Positions 21,736 to 32,827 of a stretch of 64,000 nt of DNA are shown here, piece after piece. The position numbers were made by a program, and so were the translations under genes. Position 1 is the first letter of the stretch, and each line of letters starts with the position of its first letter. The notes beneath the pieces were generated by a model. That model was not told the origin of the DNA. It saw only the letters and a list, made by a program, of their open reading frames with translations, and made no database searches. The stretch comes from Apophysomyces variabilis (taxonomy: Eukaryota; Mucoromycota; Mucoromycetes; Mucorales; Mucoraceae): contig MZZL01000408.1 in NCBI GenBank assembly GCA_002749535.1, positions 859,465 through 923,464 on the forward strand. The letters run 5' to 3'.

Positions 21736-22489
21736 GTCTTGGAACTTCTTGGAAATTAATCGCAACTTCGAGAACTTCTTGGAAGATTTCAGTAAAAAGA
21801 ATCTTTGCGTTAATGCGCTGATTCTGGCTCCGACACTTCGGGCACATTTGCAAAGCAATCCTTTTTTTGTGGCAGTTGCGGCGTATTTTCTTTTTCAAGG
21901 TATTAATCACTGGCTTCGAGCCTTCGAGTGACATCGATCTTTTATTATATCTTATTCTTTCAAAGTACGGTTGCAGATGGGAATGCTGACCTGAGTTATC
22001 TCACGATTAGAAGCGCACTATCAGCAAAGGCAAATTCCCAGCTTTCATCGACTTGGTCTCTATTAATTCTCGAACAGCGTAAAGCATCAATATCGGTTGG
22101 CATGGATGAATGCACTACATACTTAATGATAGTACAGCTTCCCCCAAATATAATCTCACAGTGAATGAACGTCGCAGAGAAAGAAATTCGATGTCTCTGA
22201 TTTCTCTTCCCTTATCCACAAGAAATAACTAGCCTAGAAAATAAACAACACTATTAGGAACCATTTAATATGCTGTCAGGAGTTCTACAGATCTGCATCA
22301 CAACTTATATAATCTTTGTTAAACAGCACCCATCCCGTGAGAAAATTCCTCACCTGGAAACCGAACACTCGCCGTGAGTTAGTAGAGTGTCCCACTTGCG
22401 AGAAGATAGGTATCGTTTCCTCGCAATGGCTTTAGTACATATGGAACATCTCGAATATCTTAACATATTTGTCAAAGATCGCCCAAGAT

Positions 22490-22745
22490 GTACTTTACTT
22501 CCAGAAATTAAAGTCGCATCTAGCAAATTCATTTGGCGCATTTTGGAAACTGGGCTTGACGCTAACAAATTATATTAATTGTCGTGTTACAAGAGTTGGA
22601 ATTGACCAATATTTACATACCTAGCATAAAAGTGACATCGCCATACCCATCTCCCCGCCAAGTGAATGCCAGATGCATATATAAATTTTCATTCATTGCG
22701 ACATGTATAGTTTACGAAATTATTTTTGGCAAATACTGTATAAGA
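22490..22745 (+). repeat. dispersed repeat, copy A
   Basis: About 256 bp are over 90% identical by eye to 48751-49039. It contains TATATAAA and GCATTTTGGAAACTGGGC. Copy A lacks a 28-bp palindromic insert found in copy B. No coding potential is evident; it is likely a non-autonomous element or solo LTR. Confidence 0.85.
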
Positions 22746-22865
22746 CCAATATCTCAGTCCGTCCAAGTAATATGCAATGGTTAATATAATTCTGAAACGC
22801 ACATGTTTATTTCAGTTCCTAAGTTAATGCTAATCTTCTACGGATTAAAAGCATTTAATGCTAGA

Positions 22866-25212
22866 TTAATCTTCAGTTAAGCAGAGTAGTTGACTTCTTG
22901 CACTGTGCTTGATAGGGTTAACGGAAAATCTCTCTGCCAAAGCCAGTTGTTGTCTAGATTGCATGGCCTCTGTATTACGCATTGATGCGGGACTAAAGTC
23001 GGCCGTCAGATAGCCCGCTCTTGAATTTGCAGCCCGAAAGCTACGACTCCCTAGAGAATCTTCAATAGTAACATCTTTTCCTACTACTACTAGTAAATTG
23101 TGGCCACCGAACTCGCCGGGACGCGCTTGCATTCGAATTATATTCAATGTCTCTTCGGGAAGGGTCGCATCTCTGTATCCCTCCAAAGATTGTCGAGCCA
23201 ACCGTCCAGTCGTGGATCATTACGTGTCCATATTCTTCCTTGCTCTCTAAGTTGGAAGTATCAGAAATTCAATTTTTGGATAGAGCACTATATCATGGAT
23301 TTGGCTGATATAAGACATAGTTCCCTCCTGATTGTTGATTTAGCAGTTTTTCAAGCTGAAAAAAGCTAACAATGATACGTTGCTTGTCATCAATCAACTG
23401 ATTTCCCGTCCCTGGCGGGAGGATTCTGTTGACAAACTGTACGTCCGACCAGCATCAAGCGTCTCTTCATCTATTTGCGCGAGTGCCCTCACGAAATGAT
23501 GGTATACGCCATGTTGTCGATGAAGACCGTCGTCTCGCGTCCTATCATAAGGTCTTAACAGATGCTGCGCACATACCGACATAGCGAACAAATAATGGCA
23601 AGTTGGAATGTGTGGTCAATTGTTCAGCCCATGTATCCGTTATGGTAGGAGTGTACTCGTCCTCTTCCCACAACTGCAGAACATCCTGAAGAATTTCCAC
23701 CGATAGCTCCCAGCTTCTTATATAGCAGCGCACAGTTCCGGCGGGAAGTGGTTCGTCTTGAGCTGTCGATTGCTGTAGAGTAAGTGCTTCGATCATTCTC
23801 TCGTCCGATACCGCGAAATGATTATGCGTCAAATTTTCGACATGTGAGAACGATGGACCTGGAGTATACAGGAACTGTGTCATCTGAACGCCTACATGCT
23901 CTGTGACAAGCTGCATATTGCGCATTCTAGCCACTATGGTTTCGTGCAAATCTGATAGTGTTCTATGTTGATATCGCGTCAATCCTGAGGTCATAATTTG
24001 AGTACAATCGTGTTAGGAAAGTCTGTTATGACATGCAAAAATCTAATTACAAGTGATATTCCTTGCAAAACGAAGTCGATAAAACAGTAAGAACCTGTAA
24101 GGCAAGGCTGACAGAAGAAAAAGAGGACTTCAGAAAGAAATGCCTACAAAATACAATATATAAGACAAACAGAGCATTCACAAAGAAATAATTCTATTAT
24201 ATTTACCTTTTTAATCGGTCGATGGGCGGAACAAAACAAGCACTGTGGGAACCAGGCATACATTCACATGCAAGGCATGCTTCTTTCCCAGGGCATTTGT
24301 TTCGTAAGGTGCCTTGATTTTTCCTGTGGACGACGTTGGTAGAAACCCGTTTCCATCATTTTCGTCGTCAGCACTCAACAGCCGTAAGCCTTTGTTCACA
24401 TATCGTTTTATTTCTGCAATGCTGAGCTTCAATAGCTCATGCGACTTTTCGAAATTCTGAAGGCGGATGTTGATATTGTTGATTTGGGATGAGTTCGCCT
24501 CAAGTACCTGGTCATTCTCTGTAAAATAGATATTAAAATGCCCTCCATCCCATTGGGTAGAGACAATGTGCTCACAGATATTGGATTCATCTAACCCGAT
24601 CTTGAAAGTTTTTGTATAATCGATCTGTAGGTTAGGATCTTGCGCCTGCTTCCTCCTCTTGTCAAACGGGGGAAAATACTGAGATTCCGCAATGAACAAA
24701 AGCCCAGGTAATGTAAAATTTCATTATGGTGCATGGCACCAGTCCTATTATACGGTCCAGCTCGAAAGCGACATGCTTGCATCGATTTGACCATTGTACC
24801 TCCAAAGTCGGATATCCTTTCTACTGAAGAGCTTATGCTCCTTGAATTGTTATTGTGTCAGATACAGTATTGCTGGGGACTCCGAAAATCTTCCTTTGTA
24901 TCGATCTACAGCCACCAGAGGCTTCATCACGCTTGTGGTCTTTTAATACTTGAATACCAAGTTGTACCTAATTTCTTCACTAAGTTTGGTCTCTTTTTCA
25001 TTGTTTGCAACAGGGTCAAGGAGAAAATGCAGAGCCGTCACTGGGATGTCTTGCTTGTTTCTCTCAAACCCTGAAGAACGTCCTCTCGTGCATATGAATC
25101 CTCTCATCAACTTACTGGCGCTAATGAAGCCATTTTGCTGCACATGTATCCTTGTAGAATTGAATAGTTGATCAAACTCGGCTCTATCGGTAAATCTAGC
25201 TAATTTCGGCAA
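22866..25212 (-). other. several open blocks of an unrecognised, probably decayed gene or element
   Basis: The minus-strand open blocks 25212-24943, 24699-24211, 23994-23545 and 23201-22866 have coding-like composition. An example is a Asn/Gln-rich helix with INNINIRLQNFEKSHELLKL in 24699-24211, ending HVNVCLVPTVLVLF. I could not join them in one frame, and stops lie between them. They follow a Tnp2-like relic (26316-26890) on the same strand, so they may be the 3' part of that element or a lineage-specific gene. Confidence 0.3.
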
Positions 25213-28200
25213 AACAACGCGAAGTAAAGGCTCAGCTGATGCATCGATTAAGCAGGAATTGTCTTGTCAAAGACCAAGTTCGAGTGGATCAGAGGTAAAT
25301 TGCTGCCACAGAGGATAGGGGCTGTTGACAAATGGTTGCGCGGGCTTAACGTGGTGCATCATGGGCATTCTCATTGATGAATGCCTAGGAACAACGTATA
25401 ACGAACATCAGTGCGGGGAGTAATAAAGCGTGCTCCCATAATACGTGGAGCGATAGGGCGCAGAGTAATAGGTAACTTTGTCCTGCCGGTTGCAGAGCGA
25501 CGCGTGCACAACTGTTGATATTGGCTCGGAAACGCCCTGTTCCCCTTATAGCATCAAATCTCGTTCTGCTCGCATCGTGTGTCGCAAGAACTGTGCGGAT
25601 GAGTTCGTTAGAGCAATGGAGCACAAGAACACGAGTTATTTGCCTGCCCTGCCCATCTGGTCATTGTGTCAACTTGTTTACGTATTTAATGATTCACCAA
25701 CTTCTACAATGGCAAAAGCGACTCATGTAGGAATTTGATGCGATCTCTTGATGCCATTTGTTCTGTTCACTGTATAACATAAATCACGTATCTGTAGCCA
25801 AACCCCAGTGGGAAAGCTACAGTGTCGCCTTTAGCAAGCCTTGATTCTTAAAATAAGAACAATGAAAGTTTGTCTTTCGTCTGACGCCGTTGACAGGTTT
25901 ATCACGAGAAGAGACATATTCCTATGAACAAATTGCGATTTTTTCCCCAGATGCCAAAGATGACAGCTGGATATCTAATCCAGACATATGAGAGCAAGCC
26001 CGAGAAGAAAAAGTAGAGCAGATGCGAACAAACCTTCCAGCTAATTTCTTCAACCCGGAAAATCAGAAAAAAGGTCTCTATTACGCTCAACAGCAATTCC
26101 GTATGAACCGAGAATGCAGGACAAACAGGTGCGAATCCAGAGAGGAGGGAGAGTAGTATTGAACTGGAGGGATGAACTAAGAGAGCGATATAGGGTTAGA
26201 GTTATGTTCATGAAAGTGGGACTTGGAGAGTCGAGTTTTTATCGGATGGCGTTAGCATCGTGGGAGACCGATACTCCCTTACAACCTCATGCCCTTCAAC
26301 CCAACCAAAGTGTTCTCAGTCTCGCACAACTAAGAACGCATCCTTAAGGCAGTGACTTGCGCTGTCTGTGGGAGGCTTAACGCAGGTGAATGGACTATGA
26401 GGAGGCCAGTGCGTCTGATTCAAAACCTGCCCCTCCTTGAATATGTCAGTGTATAAAGCCAACGCGATACCGTATTTCCTGGTGAGTAAAACTTCACGCG
26501 ATGTTTTGTAGACAGTTCCATCGAATACGTCACTATAGCTTTCATTCTCACTCGTTGGTTTCGACAAACCCTGTAAGCGAGTATTTCACGCACTTTTTTC
26601 GCAAGCTAATAGTAATGTCAGCTGTTGAGCTAACGACAACTGCTTAACAGTAGCTCTTGCCGTCCTTGTAGAGCGGATCACTCCATCAGATGACCGCTTT
26701 TTTGCGATATTCCACCTGTTCTGGCTGCAGTGAACACATTGGGATGCTTATCCTCGTAAGCGAACAGTCTGCAGCCGTTGACACAAACATCATAATGGTC
26801 GAGTTTGATCGGAAGTTTTTCCTGCAGCGTACTATTATTTACGTAGAATGAAGCCAAAAGATCAGGGATGCTATCAATATAATTGTTCACAATATTTGCG
26901 GCTTCGTTAAGATACGCTCGTGATATAGCAGGTTGGTCGCTTGTGATGGGTAGTCATGTCTCGTAAGTGGTCCGCGGCCTGGAAGTGAAATCAATGACCG
27001 GGTAGGGACTCAGGCGTTCGATTCGAGTACGCTTCTCCCTCCACATTTTTAATAAGGTCAGCGCTGCGAGCGTGGACACGCAGGTACCGCACCTCCAGAT
27101 CCGGTTATGTGACAGTGGACTTCTTATCCCCGCATCAAGGCCATGCAACTTAGACAACTTGGTTTGGCAGAGAGATTTTCCCTTCCTTAGATCTTTTCCC
27201 ATGGCCTACTCCCCTTGACGACAATGCTGCTGCTTTAAACCAACTTATGACTTATTTGCAGTGGGTATGGCCGGTCATATTCTCAAATTTTTTGAATATG
27301 GTATCATCTAAGCAAACACCAACTTTTACATGGATACAATCTTGAACCAACTCAAAACTAATATTAACATCATAGCATAGATATGGTATTAGCAAGGCTG
27401 ACTTTGTTGATTCTGTCGAAGAGGCAAGTGTGCGTACATATGCTCCTCGTAAATAGATGAAACCCACGTTTGTCTACTTTATATTGTATTTCCGTCCCAA
27501 TTTTCAAAGAGAAAAACTGTATTGCCTCGATAAACAAAAAAAAAAGTAGCGCTTACGAGCAGATTGATCGTTAATAACCCTCGTTTCAATAATCGTTATG
27601 CAGCATTTATATGCTAAAGACTATACTAAGCATGTAGGGATAGTCAGCCGATACCTAACCGGTTCAGTGCGGAAGCTACTTAGTGTTCGAATTATTCACG
27701 ACCCGTTAATGCGCCCAAAGATAGGCTATCCAGTCTTTCTGCTCAGCACAGTTTTGGTCCGAGATCCGCTTTTTCTGTAATTGCTTGATACAGTGCTCCA
27801 TTGCAGGTAAGAAGAAGCTCGATTTCATGCCATGTCTCCAAATGCGGGCAGTCAATCCCGGAAGATCTAAGACATGACCTTCACAAGAACAAGTGCGGCT
27901 TAGAAACGGTGAATGTCTTTGGCATCTTAGCCGTCTGTCTTGGCGTTAAGGTGGTAGTTACTCCCATAGTTTATCCTACCAACTTTGTGAATCATTAAGT
28001 GCTAAGCCCAAAAGATGCCATGAATGTAAATATCTCGCAAACTAAGCAGGATCAATATGGCTTGCCATTTTTGGTCTGCTTTACTGTTCGGACCTGCATG
28101 TTGACTAGTCTCGACTACAAGATTGCTAGGTTCGAGCATAACAAGGCTACAGTTCAACTAGATTAATCACTTGTCAGTATGGATGTGTCTGGTTGTTATT

Positions 28201-28395
28201 GTTGTTTGAATGTGTAAACAGGTAGCGAAACTGTTTTTTTTCAGATCTGTCTCAGATGATGTTCAAATATTCATGATTCTTTAAATGCCCGTACTTGAAA
28301 CAAACCGCGGTGACCATTCTAGACCATTTTTCGAATGTTATAGGAAAAAAGAAGAAACAAGCTTGCTTAATCCTGTATGTTTGTTCATAGTGACC
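25213..28395. other. gene-poor stretch around the transposase relic
   Basis: Outside 26316-26890 I see no supported exon. Short open frames on both strands lack family features. Confidence 0.45.
26316..26890 (-). pseudogene. relic of a Tnp2-type (CACTA/Plavaka-like) transposase
   Basis: Two blocks on the minus strand are in the order of the Tnp2 domain. First, 26890-26678 has YDVCVNGCRLFAYEDKHP; this domain usually has YD.C.NGC..F followed by C..C. Then 26567-26316 has YSDVFDGTVYKTSREV and IALALYTDIFKEG, matching the (I/V)FDG..Y and (A)L.LY.DGF of the family. The conserved D of DG(F) is replaced (DIF), the C..C pair is missing, and stops and frame changes separate the blocks. It is therefore dead. 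The family call is from memory of the motif. Confidence 0.5.
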
Positions 28396-29531
28396 ATGCG
28401 ATTTTTCTGGCAAATTATCGTTAATATCAGCATCCTGTCATTCATAGCCCATTGTCAGTCGAACACAAACAGTAGTCCAATCGTATGCGATTGTGGATTT
28501 CGAGATGAAAACAATGCAATATGGGCTAATATATGGTACGCTGACTATTCCACATACAAAGTAAAAATACAACAAGATTTAAATTACATGGTGATGGACT
28601 ACACCGTACCGCCGAAGCACAACGGGCTTGCAAGAGTGTTTGACCCCAAAAACGTCCAGATAATCAATGGGTTGGTTCAACTGACAGTAAACAACAGTAG
28701 TGGGACGCTCACTTGCAGTTCGTTTGGGACCAGAAGGCATGGGCTATTGAACGAATGGTGTATAAACAGACTAACGACAGTTCTTAGAACGGATTTTTTA
28801 TACGGAACTTTCCGTGTCAATATGAAGACAACCTCAGTAGTGGGGACAGTAGCAGCCTTCTACTTTTACAGAAACGTGTCGTCTGAAATCGATGTGGAGT
28901 CCTTAAGCAAGATTCAGAATCCATGGCAAACGTATTTTGCCATCCAACCACAGATATACGAGCCAGACGGGTCTGCCTCTAACGTCACACACGAGAAGCA
29001 CACTCTTGATTTCAATCCAACTGAAGTAGGCTGTTATGGGGTTGGTTTATGCTCATTTATTCATCTATCCCATATCATAGGCTTTTCACGAATATCGATT
29101 TGACTGGAGTCCCGGTGCTGTCAATTTTTATATCGACGGACAATATTTGCGCACAATGAATCAAAACGTGCCAAGCTCTCCGGGACGGCTGATGATTAAT
29201 CACTGGTCGGATGGCAACCCAAACTTCAGCGGTGGACCGCCTGCTGAAGAAGCTACGTTGGAAATCGCCAATCTAACACTCTTTTTCAATTCATCTGAGT
29301 TCACTGCTCCCCCCGTTTGCCACAGTACACAAGAACCGTGCAATGTATCAGGTAACTGATGTATTCCTAGATAGATTGCACGCTCATGCCTTCTCTTCTC
29401 TTATAGATATCATGACGAGAAAAATCATACCGGGCTCAGAAATGCCTCCCAGTGTGGCAGCCATTATTTCCATAGGGTCAATGACTCACTACTTAATCAT
29501 AGCTGCATGCATTGTTCTGTTGATTTATTAA
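28396..29531 (+). CDS. secreted or GPI-anchored GH16 beta-glucanase/transglycosylase
   Basis: Three exons (28396-29025, 29081-29351 and 29407-29531) join in phase to 341 residues. A signal peptide (MRFFWQIIVNISILSFIAHC) comes first. The GH16 active-site E-x-D-x-E is seen as SEIDVESL at residues 164-168, the nucleophile and acid/base pair. FHEYRFDWSPGAVNFYIDG follows, with the typical Trp-Asp-Gly strand after the active site. The C-terminus is hydrophobic (HYLIIAACIVLLIY) after a Ser-rich stretch, as in GPI-anchored wall enzymes. There are many N-x-S/T sites. Substrate (beta-1,3-glucan or chitin-glucan linkage) cannot be told. The start at 28396 is preferred over an upstream Met because it begins the signal peptide. 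Confidence 0.85.
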
Positions 29532-29553
29532 AATTTGTAATAGTATTTTCTCC

Positions 29554-30293
29554 TTAACAAAATGTGACAGTGTACCCGTCTGAATTACATTCGAATGTGG
29601 ACGTCTGATCGTCATAAGCAAAGCTGTAAGCATCTGGACATGCCTTTTTGACATTGTTGGAATGTTCGCCCGGTTTGCACTTGTTAGGGTCGTCATTTTC
29701 GCCAGTGCAGCAAGCATCAGGGCTATTCGTCTTTGAGCAAGCACTTTGACATGCGATGACGTTGCCAGTGGCATCTTTGATGGCATATTCTTGTGGACAG
29801 GAGGGCATTGTGTCGCATTTTGGCGATCCACAGTTGTAACCTCCGCTCCCTTTCGTCGTCGGTGCTATCGACATGGGCAGATTGTATCCATCTACCAAAC
29901 TAGAATAGCCAGATTGATAAACAGAGATGTAGCGACAAGTTTGATAACAGACCTGATATCATAAAAGTCCTTGCCAAAAGCTCCCTTGAAAAAGAATTCG
30001 GCCAGTGAGGCTGGATTGGCTGCTCCAGGATTCCCGCATTTTTGGGCGTCTTTGCTGCTTGACCCCGAACATTGATGACGGCCCCATACACGACCACCCC
30101 AAGAATCCGGCTTACTTACGCTGCGACTAGCCTTGGGAGTGAGATCGAAGCTTTGCTCAGGCGAGTCCATGCTTTTGCCGTTGGTCAGCACGCCCACTGA
30201 TACCACATCTTGGCAGTTGTTGATCACTTCGATCGTTTTGTCGCATACCGTAAAGGCAAAGCTGCACACAATAAGTAGGATAACGCGCAACAT
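29554..30293 (-). CDS. thaumatin-like protein
   Basis: Two exons (30293-29953 and 29899-29554) join in phase to 228 residues. It has a signal peptide (MLRVILLIVCSFAFTVCD) and then thaumatin-family blocks: IEVINNCQDVVSVGVLTNGK, GGRVWGRHQCS, and DFYDISLVDGYNLPM split by the intron. Many Cys follow in the pattern of the disulfide-rich domain (CGSPKCDTMPSCPQEY, CQSACSK, CCTGEND). It ends SDGYTVTFC. These proteins bind or cut beta-1,3-glucan, or inhibit other fungi. It converges with the GH16 gene with 22 bp between stops, so 3' UTRs must overlap. A start further upstream would add a second hydrophobic run and is less likely. Confidence 0.9.
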
Positions 30294-30515
30294 AAGAAGT
30301 ACAGAGCAAATCAAGAAAAGAAAAACAATAAGAAGAGTGAAAAGGATTAACAAACTGGGGTTTTGTTTCCCTTGATACGGTCTATGAACATGGCTTCATG
30401 GGTGTTAACGGCAAGCTATGTACTCCGTTTGGCGCTCAGCGTGACACCCTCTTTTTTTTTTATTGGAAAGCCCTGCCAAAATGCCAAATGGAAACCAGAC
30501 AAGGAGTCGGTTTTC

Positions 30516-32827
30516 TCAAATATATTCAAGATTTTGATCCGGTGCTTCCTCATCTTCTCTCTGGTCCTCAGGTAATGAGAATATACCCCATCCACCATCT
30601 GCTGAAGGGTCATCTTCAAGAGTATTAACATTTTCCGGATATGTTTCGTCCAGTGATATATTATGTGTGTCCATAAACGCCAGAAGATCCTGCTCCAGTT
30701 GGCTTCTATCGAATGAATAATAAGTTGGTGTCTTGCGATACATGTGAAGCATTTTTGCAAGATATGATCGGCTTTGCAGAACAAGTGGCGGTGCACGGTC
30801 AGTTTGTGTTGCGTTTATCTTGTTTATAAATAGAATATAAGGACATAGCCACCAAAAACAAACCAAATGAACATAATCATCGATAGCTTACCTTGAATAT
30901 CTGAATAGCACTCATGAAATGATATAAGTAGGGTCGGAAGAAGCAGTCGAAGCCGTCTCCTGATTGCGCTGAAACGCGAAACCACGCCTCAAATAATCTG
31001 GCCATCGCCACGGCAGCTTGCGATGTTCGTGTGATAGCGGTTGGCGATGGCAAAAATGGTCGGTACAACGTTATCCAGCACTGGCAATAATCAAGTAAAA
31101 CACAGAAAAACGAACGCCGGGCCCATATCGTGCTTGAACTTGATACACGGTCGGCGTGCGAGTACCGGTTATAAGGTGGTAGGTTACCATAAAATTCGAA
31201 CAAATGATCTTCAAAGATTTCGAGGATATCACTTTCGTCCCCTTTTCGCTGGGCCTCCCCTATTTCTGCCGCTAATCGGCGGATACAGATGAGACCAATC
31301 GAAAAGCGGGCTTGGTCTGCTTCGACCTGATCAAAGTCTGAAAGGACCTGTGGCACGTCAATCTTAACCACATCGAGTCCGATGGATGGTGGCTGTGCGA
31401 AAAAGTGTGGGACCATGGTGTCAAAGAACCAAACTGCCCAAAACACGCGCTTGGCCTGCTCACGATCAGCAGCACTTTTACAGTTTGTATAGCCCTCAGG
31501 TCGATGCAGATTCATTGCAAAACACATACGGATCGCTAAGCCTAGCTGAAGAAAAGCACGTTGCACGCGTCCAATATCGAGATCATAGGCTATCAGGATG
31601 GTGCGTTGATGAATATTGGATAAGCTGGGTTCTTCGTCCACACCCAACTCGATACGTGAATGATTATAGAACTTTTCGCCTACTTTTCGGAAATTCCGTA
31701 TTTTAGCTAAATTCATATGGTAAATGCAGGCGTGTGGCACGGCATGTGAAAAGATGGAAGAAAGTACAAGTGGTTGAAGTTGATCCTGGCTATAAGAGCG
31801 TTCCAATCGAGACGGTCTGATAAGGATTGGAAAAGCGCATTGATGATGCTGTCGTATAAGGCGTGTTTTGACGTCGGTTTCTAGTAGGCGGTCAGGATTT
31901 GCCGAAAAATAATCGTGTTCTGGGAGTCCTTTCGGTGATTCTAATCTACCGAGACGTTCAAATACGGAAAAGGACAAGTGATTGGTTACACGGGGTGCCA
32001 CTGCCTTGATAGTAGGGTTGAGGCGGAGGGGGTGGGTAAGTCGAATGGCGCGTCTTAACGCTTCGCGTAAAGCATCAACCGTACGAATATTGGTGAAAAT
32101 AGATCGAATACCATCCTTTTCAATCACAGAACAACCAGTGCTCATCGCCCAATCTAGCACACTAACACCATTACTATTGTTTAGTTGGACTAACATCTGA
32201 TTTTCATCCTCGCTTTTTTCTTTCTTTCGCGATGACTCAGCGTCTTCTTCGTGTGGTTGGAATATGTAAGAGCGCAATTCAACTTGCTCTCTCTCTAGCC
32301 TGCTGGCAAATGCAGCCAGTTTAAAATATTCTGCTTGCAGGCTTTCCAGTTTCTGACCCATCGACCTATTATCGGACCGTATAGCATGATTACTGTAATT
32401 ACATTGGTATTTGTCTCGACAATGTCCACAAACAGGCTTGCCCCGATCGCAGCGGACTCTTCTCTCCCGGCATCTGCATAATCATCGGAAAACAAATCAG
32501 AAAAGGAAAAAAAGGATCATGAGATCAGCCGTTACTAGAACACATAATATATGTTTTGTTGTTTTTGTGATAAAGAAGAAGAAAATGAAACGTTCGGTCT
32601 TACTTGTCACAGGCATACCCACTCTGTTGCCGTCTCTTTTTCACTACGGGCTGCCGAACGATGGCGTCAATATTGCTGTTTCTGAAAGTGGGAGGAAATA
32701 GTGTGGTTACCGCAGGAGAGGCACTTGAGGAGGCTTCACCCATATAGGATGAATTGATTGTTGAGGTAGGGGAAGGATATTGATAATGTACAAATGAACG
32801 AGCTATTGGTGGTGTGTCAAACTGCAT
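30516..32827 (-). CDS. Zn2Cys6 transcription factor with fungal-specific regulatory domain
   Basis: Three exons (32827-32604, 32473-30892 and 30818-30516) join in phase to 702 residues. The zinc cluster spans the first intron: C73-x2-C76-x6-C83-x6-C90-x2-C93-x5-C99 (ACDK + CRERRVRCDRGKPVCGHC). The last spacing of five is shorter than the usual six to nine. A Leu-rich helix follows, then the middle homology region, with RVQRAFLQLGLAIRMCFAMN and RVFWAVWFFDTMVPHFFAQP (the fungal_trans pattern R.FW..(W/Y..D)). The tail is acidic. The target is unknown. The start at 32827 was preferred to a longer hydrophobic extension. Confidence 0.9.

Noticed and set aside
28020..28160. A short stretch resembling a Pol III gene (GGTTCGAGC)
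   Set aside because: No cloverleaf or 5S pairing can be drawn around it.
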